From: Paraburkholderia sp. ZP32-5
GTDB lineage: Bacteria > Pseudomonadota > Gammaproteobacteria > Burkholderiales > Burkholderiaceae
Reading direction: 5' to 3'
NCBI RefSeq assembly: GCF_021390495.1
Contig: NZ_JAJEJP010000002.1
Coordinates: 558,001 to 622,000, forward strand
Length of the DNA stretch: 64,000 bases
Below the pieces are notes generated by a model. It was not told where the DNA came from. It did not search any database and saw nothing but the letters and a program-made list of their open reading frames with translations. The position numbers and the translations under genes were made by a program. Numbering within the stretch: position 1 is the stretch's first letter; each line of letters opens with the position of its first letter. Below are positions 1 through 8,033 of this stretch, in pieces.

Positions 1-525
1 TACGCCATAGGCCGCGCGCAGCTTCAGCTTGTCGAACGTGCCGTTGTAGCGGATCACGTTGTCGTCGCGGCCGTTGCCGGCGACGCCGGCCGATGCCGCT
101 CCGGCGAGCGTGATGCTCAGGTACTGCAGCCGGAACGGTTCGTAGCCCGCGAGCGTGTCGTGCGCGACGGTGTACATGTGGCCGAGATCGACCGAGCCGA
201 ACGGTCCGCCGATACCGACCTTGTCGGTGCGGTTGAAGATCTTGTTCGCGGTGTTGTCGAGCGCGCCGGTGCCGACGTTGAAGCCGCCTTCGAGGTTGAA
301 GTGCGCGTTGTAGCCGCCGCCGAGGTCTTCGACACCCTTGAAGCCGAAACGATTCGACTGGTAGGTGCCGGAACCGAGCGACAGTTTCCGTCCGCCGGCG
401 GGCGTCGTATTGCCGACGTCGCGAAGGCCCGAATCGATCGAGCCGTATAGCGTCACGCTGCTCTGAGCATGAACGGCGGCCGATAGCGGCGCGAGCGCAA
501 GGGTTGCGAGAAGCAGTTTTTTCAA
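1..525 (-). CDS. Gram-negative porin (OmpC/porin_4 family), 3' end outside the window
   Basis: Outer-membrane beta-barrel porin for passive diffusion of small solutes. The reading frame stays open from 525 to the window edge (175 codons). It begins with a signal peptide (MKKLLLATLALAPLSAAVHA, cleavage probably after Ala20) followed by QSSVTLYGSIDSG, the classic first strand of burkholderial porins. Further strand-like segments RFGFKGVEDLGGG and KVGIGGPFGSVDLGH also fit the family. The start chosen is TTG at 523-525, because it has a GGAGA ribosome site five bases upstream and gives a complete signal peptide; no ATG fits. Family members are about 350-400 residues, so roughly half is missing. 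Substrate unknown. Confidence 0.9.
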   Translation of the reverse strand, partial: MKKLLLATLALAPLSAAVHAQSSVTLYGSIDSGLRDVGNTTPAGGRKLSLGSGTYQSNRFGFKGVEDLGGGYNAHFNLEGGFNVGTGALDNTANKIFNRTDKVGIGGPFGSVDLGHMYTVAHDTLAGYEPFRLQYLSITLAGAASAGVAGNGRDDNVIRYNGTFDKLKLRAAYGV

Positions 526-872
526 GGTTGTCTCCGACTGGTTTTTTGTACTTTGGGCAATTCGCGTCTGCTGGCATCGCGGACGGAATGGCTCTGACCT
601 ACTGGGTTGTCAGGCACCTGAGAAACTTCGGGATCCGTGACAACGGCACGAAGGTTCGCCGAAATTAACAACCGTGACTAATACCGATAGGAGACAAGTC
701 GATGCGTTTTGCTGATAGGGTGAAGAGAGGGCGCAGGGGGTGCCCGGTCCCTTGCCGCGCTGGGGCGCAGTGGAGTGGCGTTTTCGAATTAGGTCAGGGA
801 CGACCCTGGTGAGAGCGTTGCGGGCGGCGCGTGGACGCGGCTGCGCGAGAGGGGAGGCTCAGGCGGGATGGG
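526..872. other. Intergenic region upstream of the porin
   Basis: No convincing gene. It should contain the porin promoter on the minus strand, but no near-consensus -35/-10 pair was found. Short open frames here have no ribosome site and high-GC, low-complexity translations. Confidence 0.5.
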
Positions 873-2108
873 TCATTCCGCCGAAACCGTACGCAGTGCG
901 TCGAGTAACGCCAGCATGCCCGGCGACGGTTCGCTGTTGCGCAGCCGCGCAATCCCGATGGTGCGGCGCGTGAGCTTCGCATCCACCGGCACGATCGCCA
1001 GAAGGCCCTGCTGCAATTCATTGCGGAACTGCCGGTGAGACACCAGTGCGAGCCGGTCGCTCGACAGCAGCACCGCGCGCACGATCGTCGGACTATTGGT
1101 TTCGAGCTGCATGATCGGCGGTTCGCTCGATTCGGCGCGAAACGCCCGCTCGAATTGCTCGCGCAGCGGTGTTTCCGCGAGCGGCACGACCCATTCATGC
1201 TGGCGCAGGCTGGCGAGGCTTCGGATCTTTTTCTGCCGCAGCAACGGATGCTGCGCGCGCACCATTACGCTCGGCACGTCGTCGAATAGCGGCTCGTGGA
1301 TCGAGTACGGCTCGCGCTCCTGCGGACGCAGCGCGCCGATGATCATGTGAATGTCGGCGCAACGCAGGCCGACGCTGAGCGTTTCATAAGCGCCGTCGAC
1401 GATCCGGATTCTGAGCCCCGGATGCTTGCGCAAGGTCTGTTCGACCGCGAGCGGCACGATCAGTCCGCTCGACACCGCGGCGCCAACCACGACGACACCG
1501 CCCAGTTCGCCTTGCAGCGACGTGAGTTCTTCGTCCGCGATGCGGATTTCGCCGAGCGCAAGCTTTACGTGCATCAACAGCAGGTTGCCGGGCTCGGTCA
1601 GTTGCGTGCCGCGCGCCGAGCGGCTAAAGAGCGGTACGCCGGCAAGATGTTCGAGCAGATGCAGATTGCGATTGAGGGCCGGCTGCGTCACGCCGACGAT
1701 CGCGGCCGCGGCTTTCTCGCTGCCGCTGCGTGCGACGGCCAGCAGCGCCGCGAGCATTGCCTCGGTGATGGTTTGCGACAGGCGTTCGGCGGCCTGCGCA
1801 TGATGGCGCTTCGATGCGGAGTCCCCGAGGATATTGCTACCGGCGATGTGCAGCTCGTCGAACGCGCGGCTTACACGCCGGTATGCACAGTCACCCGATG
1901 CGGTCAGACGCATGCCCTTGGTGGTGCGCTCGAACAACGCGGCACCGATCGATGCCTCCAGTTGCCGCACCGCGCGGGTCACCGCGGGCTGCGACAGATG
2001 CAGCGCTTCGCTGGCGCGGTGGACGTTGCCGTAGTGCGCCACCGCGGCGAACGCGCGCAAGCGGTTCATTTGCGCGAGCCGCGGCAGGGTGGTCGGAGGC
2101 TCGCTCAT
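873..2108 (-). CDS. LysR-type transcriptional regulator with two N-terminal winged-helix domains
   Basis: DNA-binding regulator of about 411 residues, roughly 100 longer than a normal LysR protein. Two complete LysR helix-turn-helix modules can be read in series. The first, near residues 12-75, contains NRLRAFAAVAHYGNVHRASE and then LSQPAVTRAVRQLE...LFERTTKGMRLT. The second, near residues 103-175, contains MLAALLAVARSGSEKAAAA and then VTQPALNRNLHLLE...LFSRSARGTQLTEPG. A LysR substrate-binding domain follows (GGVVVVGAAVSS... to the end). The start is ATG at 2106-2108; an ATG 39 bases downstream is possible, and neither has a clear ribosome site. The neighbouring porin could be a target, but that is inference. 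Domain content is clear; the function is not known. Confidence 0.85.
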   Translation of the reverse strand: MSEPPTTLPRLAQMNRLRAFAAVAHYGNVHRASEALHLSQPAVTRAVRQLEASIGAALFERTTKGMRLTASGDCAYRRVSRAFDELHIAGSNILGDSASKRHHAQAAERLSQTITEAMLAALLAVARSGSEKAAAAIVGVTQPALNRNLHLLEHLAGVPLFSRSARGTQLTEPGNLLLMHVKLALGEIRIADEELTSLQGELGGVVVVGAAVSSGLIVPLAVEQTLRKHPGLRIRIVDGAYETLSVGLRCADIHMIIGALRPQEREPYSIHEPLFDDVPSVMVRAQHPLLRQKKIRSLASLRQHEWVVPLAETPLREQFERAFRAESSEPPIMQLETNSPTIVRAVLLSSDRLALVSHRQFRNELQQGLLAIVPVDAKLTRRTIGIARLRNSEPSPGMLALLDALRTVSAE

Positions 2109-2419
2109 GGTGTCGGACGGATTACTGATCGCGCGTTGCGCGGCGTGATTCGGTGGCGGTTCATCGGGCGACGTAGAGCGGGATTCGGCGCGTTGTGGCG
2201 AACGTCGGCGCAAGCGGCCCGCGTCAGGATGACGGAATTGTCGTGGAACTTACCATGTCGGGACCGAGTAGGGGAGACGGGAAGGCGCTGATAGCGCGCC
2301 TTCCCGTAGTCGAGGCAGGGACATCAACCTCGGGGGAGGAGGTCGTGTTTTTTGGGGCGGTGCAATCCGGGATGATGCGGCCACGTCTTTAACGTGGCAG
2401 GGGGCGTTACGTCGGTTGA
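2109..2419. other. Intergenic region between the LysR start and the MarR stop
   Basis: No gene seen. It contains the hairpin listed at 2278-2306 and must carry the LysR promoter. Confidence 0.5.
2278..2306 (-). terminator. Hairpin, possible terminator of the MarR gene
   Basis: CGGGAAGGCGC pairs perfectly with GCGCCTTCCCG across a 7-base loop. It lies about 115 bases beyond the MarR stop. There is no T tract on either side, so it is a terminator candidate only. Confidence 0.35.
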
Positions 2420-2899
2420 TTAGTCGCTGGAAGTCGCGGCAAGCTGTTCTTCAAACGCAGCGAGAAAGTTAGGGTCACTGAGTCGCGCCAGCGCGATATG
2501 CAGTGCCTTCGTCTCGGCTTTGCCGATCGTCGCTTCGAACGCGGTTTGCGCCTGAGTCCAGAGCTTTTCCGTTTCGGTCAGTTTGGCCCGGCCCTGCGGC
2601 GTCAGGCTGATCAGCCGATGGCGGCGGTCGTCCGGGTTGGCGCTACTGCAAACATAGCCGTCGCGTTCCAGCGGCTTTAGCGTGTGCGCGAGCGCGCCCG
2701 CGTCCATCACCAGCGTTTCCGCCAGCGCGCCCACCGCGGTGGGCATCGAGCGGCCTATCTCGGCAAGAATCGCGCGCTGCGTGATTTTCAGGCCAGCCGG
2801 GGCCAGCGCGGCATCGTATATCAGCGACAAGCGGCGGCTCGCCTTGCGAAGCGAGGTGCAGCTGCAGGAGCTTTTATTGGCGGGTTTTCGCTTGTTCAT
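2420..2899 (-). CDS. MarR family transcriptional regulator
   Basis: Winged-helix repressor of 159 residues. The N-terminus has the CSCTSLRKASRRLSLIYD segment typical of a MarR subgroup. The recognition region is ILAEIGRSMPTAVGALAETLVMDAGALAHTLKPLERDGYV, cut here by the wing NPDDRRHRLISLTPQG (DxR motif). The start is ATG at 2897-2899, eight bases from AAGGA; an in-frame ATG six bases upstream overlaps that ribosome site and is less likely. It is divergent from a tautomerase gene, with a paired palindrome between them (2968-3016), so it probably represses that gene and itself. The cysteine pair near the N-terminus could sense oxidants or electrophiles, which is speculative. Confidence 0.9.
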   Translation of the reverse strand: MNKRKPANKSSCSCTSLRKASRRLSLIYDAALAPAGLKITQRAILAEIGRSMPTAVGALAETLVMDAGALAHTLKPLERDGYVCSSANPDDRRHRLISLTPQGRAKLTETEKLWTQAQTAFEATIGKAETKALHIALARLSDPNFLAAFEEQLAATSSD

Positions 2900-2967
2900 C
2901 GTCATTTTCCTTGCTGGGCGGTATCCGCTGACCACGACAAGTGTAGGGCAAAGCGGGTGTCATCGAA

Positions 2968-3016
2968 ATACTAGCATATGCATGGGAATTGCTATATTGT
3001 CTGCATATGCCAGTAT
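2968..3016. promoter_or_regulatory. Paired operator between the MarR and tautomerase genes
   Basis: ATACTAGCATATGCA (2968-2982) and TGCATATGCCAGTAT (3002-3016) form an inverted repeat with a single mismatch in 15 positions. Each arm also contains the 8-bp palindrome GCATATGC; the two palindromes are 29 bp apart, close to three helical turns. This is the expected geometry for two cooperating MarR dimers on one face of DNA. It lies between the two divergent starts. Confidence 0.7.
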
Positions 3017-3047
3017 CTGGATAACTTCCCTACCGTGGAGAATAGCG

Positions 3048-3428
3048 ATGCCCCTCGTGCGTATTGAACTGTTGAAAGGCAAGAGTGCCACTTACCGTCA
3101 GGAACTCGGCCGCGTTGTGTATGAGGCTATGTTGGGCGCGAATGTGCCGGTGAACGATCGCTTCGTGATCGTCAGTGAGCACGAAGCGGACAACTTCCAG
3201 TTCGATGAAACCTATCTCGGCATAGCGCGCAACGACGACCTGGTGATCATTCAGATCACCTGGAACGAGGGTCGTACGGTTGAGCAGAAGAAAGCCCTCT
3301 ATAAGGCCATCGCCGAGGGTCTCGCGATTTCACCGGGTGTGCAACCCGAGAACGTTTTCATCAACCTCGTCGAGGTCAAAAAGGAAAACTGGTCGTATGG
3401 GCATGGCATTGCCCAGTACGTTGTGTAG
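3048..3428 (+). CDS. Tautomerase family protein
   Basis: Small enzyme of 126 residues in the 4-oxalocrotonate tautomerase / MIF superfamily. Proline 2, which becomes the N-terminal catalytic base after removal of Met (MPLVRIELLKGKSATYRQEL), is present. The length matches the longer tautomerase subfamily, with a C-terminal half FINLVEVKKENWSYGHGIAQYV. The start is ATG at 3048 with GGAG seven bases upstream; it is the only start that exposes the proline. It is divergent from a MarR regulator that probably controls it. The substrate cannot be read from the sequence. Confidence 0.9.
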   Translation: MPLVRIELLKGKSATYRQELGRVVYEAMLGANVPVNDRFVIVSEHEADNFQFDETYLGIARNDDLVIIQITWNEGRTVEQKKALYKAIAEGLAISPGVQPENVFINLVEVKKENWSYGHGIAQYVV

Positions 3429-3467
3429 AGCAACAACCGCCGCCGCGATCAGCGCGGCTGCTTGCCG

Positions 3468-4043
3468 TTACTTTGGCAGCAGTCCGCTTGCGCGGTAGCT
3501 ATCGATCAATGCATCGAAGAGGCCGATATCCGAGCGGCCTCGCGCCATTAACTGCGCGCCGACGATCGCAGCGAAGATCGCGCCCGCCCGTCGCTTTGCT
3601 TCTTTCGGGCCGGCGATCTTCGCAGCGCGCAGCATCTTTGCCAGCCATTCGATATTGACGTCCGAGAAAGCCTGGACTTCCTTCTTCACGACCTCGGGCA
3701 AATCGTCGTACTCCGCCGTCATGAAGCTCGCGAGACACATGCGGTTATCGTTTTCAAGCGACTTCCGGAAGGTCTCATCGGGGTATCGGCGCAGGCTCTC
3801 GACCGGGTCTTGCGTTTCATTGCTCAGCGCTTCCAGCATCGCAGCCGTGTCTTCCCAATAGCTCCTCGCCACCGCGGCGGCAAGATCCGCCTTGCTTGGG
3901 AAGTGATGGTAGAGGCTCGCAGCCTTGATACCGACATCCTCGGCGAGGCTGCGGACATTCAAACCGCCGTATCCATGTGCCTGAGCGATTCGGGTGGCGG
4001 CGGCCAGGATCTTGTCGCTCGAATTCGTGCCTGATTCCTTCAC
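3468..4043 (-). CDS. TetR family transcriptional regulator
   Basis: Repressor of 191 residues. The N-terminal helix-turn-helix is canonical: ILAAATRIAQAHGYGGLNVR, LAEDVGIKAASLYHHFPSK. The C-terminal ligand domain runs to the end. The start is GTG at 4041-4043 with AGGCG upstream. It is divergent from the amidase gene at 4170, and the intergenic region has one strong palindrome (4101-4116). The likely role is repression of the amidase and of itself, relieved by an amide-like or product ligand; the ligand is inference. Confidence 0.9.
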   Translation of the reverse strand: MKESGTNSSDKILAAATRIAQAHGYGGLNVRSLAEDVGIKAASLYHHFPSKADLAAAVARSYWEDTAAMLEALSNETQDPVESLRRYPDETFRKSLENDNRMCLASFMTAEYDDLPEVVKKEVQAFSDVNIEWLAKMLRAAKIAGPKEAKRRAGAIFAAIVGAQLMARGRSDIGLFDALIDSYRASGLLPK

Positions 4044-4100
4044 GGGATCGCCTTGATAAAAAGCTGTTGACGAACCGTAGTATAGCGCCTACGATTCGAG

Positions 4101-4116
4101 CCTAACAAACGTTAGG
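4101..4116. promoter_or_regulatory. TetR-type operator candidate
   Basis: CCTAAC and GTTAGG form a perfect inverted repeat around AAAC. It sits between the divergent TetR and amidase starts, 58 and 54 bases from them, as expected for a shared operator. Confidence 0.65.
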
Positions 4117-4169
4117 TAAATAAATCGCCTGGCTTTGTATCTTTCATCTACGATCGTCAGAGGCAATCC

Positions 4170-5573
4170 ATGAAATCCGAAATCTTCCGTCAAGACGCAA
4201 CGAAGCTTGCAGAGCTGATCCGTACCAAAGAGGTGTCGCCCGTAGAGGTCGTGAAGGCACACCTCGAACGCATCGACGCGACGAACCCGAAGATCAATGC
4301 AATCGTCTCGGTCGCGAACGACGCACTGAACGCCGCAAAGGCCGCGGAAGCCGCGGTACTGGCAGGCGAGGAACTGGGCCCGCTGCATGGCGTTCCGTTC
4401 ACGGCGAAGGACTCCATCGATACCGCCGGTGTATTGACTCAACTGGGCTCGCCGATCTTTAAAGGCCGTATTCCCGACGTCGACGCGCCTACGGTGGCGC
4501 GCATGAAAAAGGCCGGCGGCATCCTGCTGGCGAAGACCAACCTGCCGGAATTCTCTTACTGGATCGAGAGCGACAACCTGTTGTCGGGCCGCACGCTGAA
4601 TCCGTGGAATCTCGAGCGCACGCCGGGTGGATCGAGCGGCGGCGAGTCGGCGGCAATCGCGGCGGGTATGTCGCCGATCGGGCTTGCTACCGACGTCGCG
4701 ATTTCGATTCGCGGTCCGGCCGCATTGACCGGCGTGGTCGGACTCAAAGCGACGCACGGGCGTATCCCGATGACGGGTATCTGGCCGCGGGTACCGCGCC
4801 GCTTCTGGCACGTTGGCCCGATTGCGCGAACGGTTCGTGACGTGGCGCTTGCCTACTCGCTGCTTGCTGGTCCCGACGGCGCCGACGGCTTTTCGACGAG
4901 CCCGGTTACGCTGGATGCGGGTATCGGCGCGAAGCCGAGCCGGCCGATTCGAGTGGGCTGGCTCGTGGAGCCGGGCTTTGGCCTCATCGATAACGATGTC
5001 GCCGCAACGGTGCAAGCGGCGGCCGAAGCATTGAAGGGCCAGGGCGTCATCGTGGAGCCGGTACGTATCCCCGTGCTGGAGCAGATCAACGCGCTCGAAC
5101 TGCTTTGGAAACTCCAGGCCATGGAGACCAAGCCTGCGTTCCGCAAGGCAACGGCTGGCCACGAAGACCTGATCTACAAGCACGCGCAAGGCGTTTTCGA
5201 CACGCCCGATACGTCAATCGAAGACTTCGTTCTGGCCGAGCAGCAGATCGAAGCAATGCGGGACGGCTTCGCTCAATACTTCCAGCGCTACGACGCATTG
5301 CTTTGCCCGGTGACGCCGGTGCCGGCGCATGCGCACGACGCGTCGGAATTCATCATCAACGGTCAGTCGGTGTCCTCTTTGCACGTGATGGATGCAACCG
5401 CGCCGCTTAGCGTGACGGGTTTGCCGGGCCTGTCGTTGCGCTTCGGCACGAGCCATGAAGGTCTGCCGGTCGGTGTGCAACTGGTTTCGCCGTGGTTGGC
5501 GGAATCGACGATTCTGCATCTCGGTGCGCTGCTGGAGTCGGTCAGCCCGGTTCGGGATCTGCATCCGGAGTAA
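4170..5573 (+). CDS. Amidase (amidase-signature family)
   Basis: Hydrolase of 467 residues splitting a carboxamide bond. The Ser-cisSer-Lys triad can be placed: Lys80 (PFTAKDS), cis-Ser156 (TPGGSSGGES) and Ser179 (ATDVAISIRGPA). In most relatives the last motif reads D-x-G-G-S; here the two glycines are Ala-Ile, a variation near the oxyanion hole that may mark a subfamily with altered specificity. The start is ATG at 4170 with AGAGGC upstream. No signal peptide, so cytoplasmic. It is divergent from a TetR repressor. The substrate is not determinable; it could also be annotated as an Asp-tRNA/Glu-tRNA amidotransferase A homologue, but no B or C subunit is nearby. Confidence 0.92.
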   Translation: MKSEIFRQDATKLAELIRTKEVSPVEVVKAHLERIDATNPKINAIVSVANDALNAAKAAEAAVLAGEELGPLHGVPFTAKDSIDTAGVLTQLGSPIFKGRIPDVDAPTVARMKKAGGILLAKTNLPEFSYWIESDNLLSGRTLNPWNLERTPGGSSGGESAAIAAGMSPIGLATDVAISIRGPAALTGVVGLKATHGRIPMTGIWPRVPRRFWHVGPIARTVRDVALAYSLLAGPDGADGFSTSPVTLDAGIGAKPSRPIRVGWLVEPGFGLIDNDVAATVQAAAEALKGQGVIVEPVRIPVLEQINALELLWKLQAMETKPAFRKATAGHEDLIYKHAQGVFDTPDTSIEDFVLAEQQIEAMRDGFAQYFQRYDALLCPVTPVPAHAHDASEFIINGQSVSSLHVMDATAPLSVTGLPGLSLRFGTSHEGLPVGVQLVSPWLAESTILHLGALLESVSPVRDLHPE

Positions 5574-5594
5574 TCCAGTCCAGCAAGCGGAATT

Positions 5595-5634
5595 GGCGCA
5601 TCACGCCCGGTTAAAACGTTGGGTGTGATGCGCC
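5595..5634 (+). terminator. Hairpin downstream of the amidase
   Basis: GGCGCATCACGCCC and GGGTGTGATGCGCC pair over 14 bp (one G-U) around a 12-base loop, 21 bases after the amidase stop. No T tract follows, so termination may be weak or need a protein factor. Confidence 0.5.
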
Positions 5635-5658
5635 GCACACGCACGCGCGCACGTCATT

Positions 5659-6058
5659 GTCTTTGAACACGCTTACCTCGCTGGACCTGGCGGATCCGCG
5701 AAGAGCTTCGCCGGGGCGCAAATCAGCTATGCCGGGCGACCGGTGTCTACCTGGTCCTTCGGGCCGATTCGCCAGATGCGGCCGCGCGGCAAACATTGCC
5801 GCCGAAATTCAAGTTCGACGATGCCACGTTCGTGAAGATGTGATCGGACTATCCTGACGCAATCTCCTCATTAATCGTGCATGGAAAGGCGCGCGGCGGT
5901 CCATGGCGACTGCAAACGCGCGCGCTCCACCGGTGACCGGAATCGCCGTTTTTACGACATTTGAGGCGCGTATCTCCGTGCTAACTTTTGATGCATCAAA
6001 ACCGGGTGACGAGTAGAACCATGGCGATCAAGGGCGAACCTCGCGACATGCTTTGAGC
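5659..6058 (+). pseudogene. Collapsed remnant of a second hydrolase plus DUF899 gene pair
   Basis: Blocks of this stretch match, in the same order, parts of the intact pair downstream. 5679-5775 matches the hydrolase N-terminal region near 6163-6260. 5778-5793 matches near 6559-6574. 5800-5827 matches 6781-6808. 5828-5844 matches the hydrolase 3' end at 7121-7137. 5935-6020 matches the promoter region 7141-7226, and 6021-6050 matches the first ten codons of the DUF899 gene. A sequence close to CTTTGARCACGCTTACC precedes both copies (5659 and 6051). The piece 5845-5900 also reads as a diverged form of the DNPDHVAIVIH segment. The remnant is a tandem copy that has lost most of its length by internal deletions; no functional product is expected. 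Confidence 0.85.
5986..6001. promoter_or_regulatory. Palindrome retained in the remnant copy
   Basis: TTTTGATGCATCAAAA is a perfect 16-bp palindrome at the position equivalent to the one in front of the intact DUF899 gene (7192-7205). Its survival inside a decayed copy is noted with that site. Confidence 0.45.
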
Positions 6059-6090
6059 ACGCTTACCCAGCCACTTTTCTAATTTCAGAC

Positions 6091-7134
6091 ATGTCGAAAC
6101 CACAGAACCCGCAGCGCCGTCGTATGTTGGGCAACACCTCCGCCTTCGCCGCGCTGACCTTGCTGGATCTGGCCGCATCCGCAAAGAGCTTCGCCGGGGC
6201 GCAAATCAGCTATGCCGAGCGACCGGTGTCTGCCTGGTCCTTCGGCCCGATTCGCCAGATCGATGCCGGCAAACTGAATATCGGATACGCCGAAGCAGGT
6301 CCTGCGAATGGGCCGGTGGTGATTCTGCTGCACGGGTGGCCTCACGATATCCATAGTTTCGTTGAGGTGACGCCGATCCTCGCCGCAGCGGGCTATCGCG
6401 TCATCGTTCCTTATCTCAGGGGCTATGGCCCGACGCGTATCGTTTCGTCGGACACGCCGCGCAACGGGCAGCAATCGGTGTTCGCCGCCGACATCATTGC
6501 ATTGATGGACGCACTGAAGATCGACAAGGCAGTACTCGCGGGTTTCGACTGGGGCGGTCGCGCGGCAAACATCATCGCCGCGATATGGCCTGAGCGTTGC
6601 GTGGCGCTCGTATCGGCAAGCGGTTATCTGATCGGTAGCCAGCAAGCCTATCGCAAACCATCGGCGCCTCAAGGTGAGCTACAGGCGTGGTTTCAATACT
6701 ACTTCGCGACCGAGCGTGGTGCCGAAGGTTACGCGGAGAATCGCAACGACTTCAACAAGCTGATCTGGCAGAACGCGTCGCCGAAATTCAGGTTCGACGA
6801 TGCCACGTATTTGCGTACGGCCCAGGCCTTCGACAATCCCGATCATGTGGCAATCGTCATTCATAACTACCGTTGGCGGCTCGGGCTTGTTCAAGGCGAA
6901 TCGCAGTATGACGAACTGGAAAAGAAACTGGCGCTGACGCCCAGCATCTCGGTGCCGACCATCACGTTGGAAGGCGATGCCAATGGCGCGCCGCATCTGC
7001 CGGCCGCCGCGTACGCAAAGCTGTTCACGGGCAAGTATCAACACCGTGAAGTGAAAGGAGGGATCGGCCATAACTTGCCGCAGGAAGCACCGAAGGCTTT
7101 TGCCGACGCAGTGCTGCAGGTCGTGAAGATGTGA
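6091..7134 (+). CDS. Exported alpha/beta hydrolase, epoxide hydrolase / haloalkane dehalogenase-like
   Basis: Protein of 347 residues. The N-terminus RRRMLGNTSAFAALTLLDL resembles a twin-arginine signal, so export in a folded state is likely. The core has HGWP at 81-84 (oxyanion loop), a nucleophile elbow GFDWGG with Asp153 instead of Ser, and His327 (GGIGHN). An Asp nucleophile is the hallmark of epoxide hydrolases and dehalogenases rather than esterases. The start is ATG at 6091; no clear ribosome site. The DUF899 gene follows after 92 bases, and the same two genes occur as a decayed copy just upstream, so they probably form a unit. The substrate is unknown. Confidence 0.88.
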   Translation: MSKPQNPQRRRMLGNTSAFAALTLLDLAASAKSFAGAQISYAERPVSAWSFGPIRQIDAGKLNIGYAEAGPANGPVVILLHGWPHDIHSFVEVTPILAAAGYRVIVPYLRGYGPTRIVSSDTPRNGQQSVFAADIIALMDALKIDKAVLAGFDWGGRAANIIAAIWPERCVALVSASGYLIGSQQAYRKPSAPQGELQAWFQYYFATERGAEGYAENRNDFNKLIWQNASPKFRFDDATYLRTAQAFDNPDHVAIVIHNYRWRLGLVQGESQYDELEKKLALTPSISVPTITLEGDANGAPHLPAAAYAKLFTGKYQHREVKGGIGHNLPQEAPKAFADAVLQVVKM

Positions 7135-7191
7135 TCGAACGGCCGGAATCGCCGTCTTTACGACATTTGAGTCGCGCATCACCGTGTTAAC

Positions 7192-7205
7192 TTTGATGCA
7201 TCAAA
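7192..7205. promoter_or_regulatory. Palindromic operator candidate in front of the DUF899 gene
   Basis: TTTGATGCATCAAA is a perfect 14-bp palindrome, 21 bases before the ATG at 7227. The equivalent position in the decayed copy has a 16-bp version (5986-6001). The position just upstream of the ribosome site AAGGAG suggests a repressor site. Confidence 0.5.
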
Positions 7206-7226
7206 AACCGAGTAAGGAGTAGCACC

Positions 7227-7994
7227 ATGGCAATCAAGGGCGAACCTCGTGACATGCAACGCTGGAAGGATGTCGTATTGAACCCGGCCTTGCGATTTCC
7301 CGGCGAATCGGACGAATACCGTATTGCGCGCGATGAACTGCTAAAGAGTGAGGACGAGTTGCGGCAGTTGAACGACAAGGTCGTTGCCCAACGCCGTGCT
7401 CTTCCGCCGGGAGGTCTGATCAAGGAAGACTACGTCTTCGAACTCGCGGGCGACGGTAAAACTATCAGGTTCTCTGAGCTATTCGGGCCGGGAAAAGATT
7501 CTCTGGTGATCTACAACATGATGTTTCCACGTTGGCCGGAGGACAAACGAGCGGGCGCGTCTTGCGGAAAGACCGCCGAGTTGCCGCTCGTCGAGCAGCC
7601 ATGCCCGTCGTGCACATCCGTGGTGGACGGCCTCGAAGGCGCCGCATTTCACGTTGCCGAACGAACCAACCTCGTCGTGATCGCAAAAGCGAGCCCCGAG
7701 CGACTGGGTGCCTACGCACGCGAGCGCGGGTGGAATAACCTGTGCCTGCTTTCGTCGCGTAACAACACCTTTAACCGCGACTATTACGCGGAGAACGCCG
7801 AAGGTGTTCAACTTGCCGTTCTCAACGCTTTCGCGCGGTACGAGGATGGCATTCGACATCATTGGACGAGTGAACTCGCGTTCAAACACGGTACGACCAC
7901 GCCACTCGAATCGATCTGGCCGATCTACGGCATCCTGGGGGTGACGCGCGAAGGCCCCGGCGACCGGGCTGCTTACCCTAACTTGCAATACTGA
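7227..7994 (+). CDS. DUF899 family thioredoxin-like protein
   Basis: Protein of 255 residues belonging to DUF899, a thioredoxin-fold family of unknown biochemical role that is common in proteobacteria and actinobacteria. Recognisable segments are EELRQLNDKVVAQRRALPPG-like sequence at 45-62, FSELFGPGKDSLVIYNMMFP, a Cys-rich stretch EQPCPSCTSVVDGLEGA in the position of the active site, and the C-terminal YGILGVTREGPGD. The start is ATG at 7227 with AAGGAG. No signal peptide. It follows the exported hydrolase and may be co-transcribed or driven by its own palindrome-bearing promoter. Confidence 0.85.
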   Translation: MAIKGEPRDMQRWKDVVLNPALRFPGESDEYRIARDELLKSEDELRQLNDKVVAQRRALPPGGLIKEDYVFELAGDGKTIRFSELFGPGKDSLVIYNMMFPRWPEDKRAGASCGKTAELPLVEQPCPSCTSVVDGLEGAAFHVAERTNLVVIAKASPERLGAYARERGWNNLCLLSSRNNTFNRDYYAENAEGVQLAVLNAFARYEDGIRHHWTSELAFKHGTTTPLESIWPIYGILGVTREGPGDRAAYPNLQY

Positions 7995-8033
7995 GTCCCG
8001 TCATCCAACGGCTATCTGTCGTTGGAGAAAGCA

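Noticed and set aside
1296..2291. Open frame of 331 codons antisense to the LysR gene, and similar frames at 9810-10604, 26158-27258 and 28908-30491
   Set aside because: All lie opposite genes with clear motifs and show typical shadow composition.
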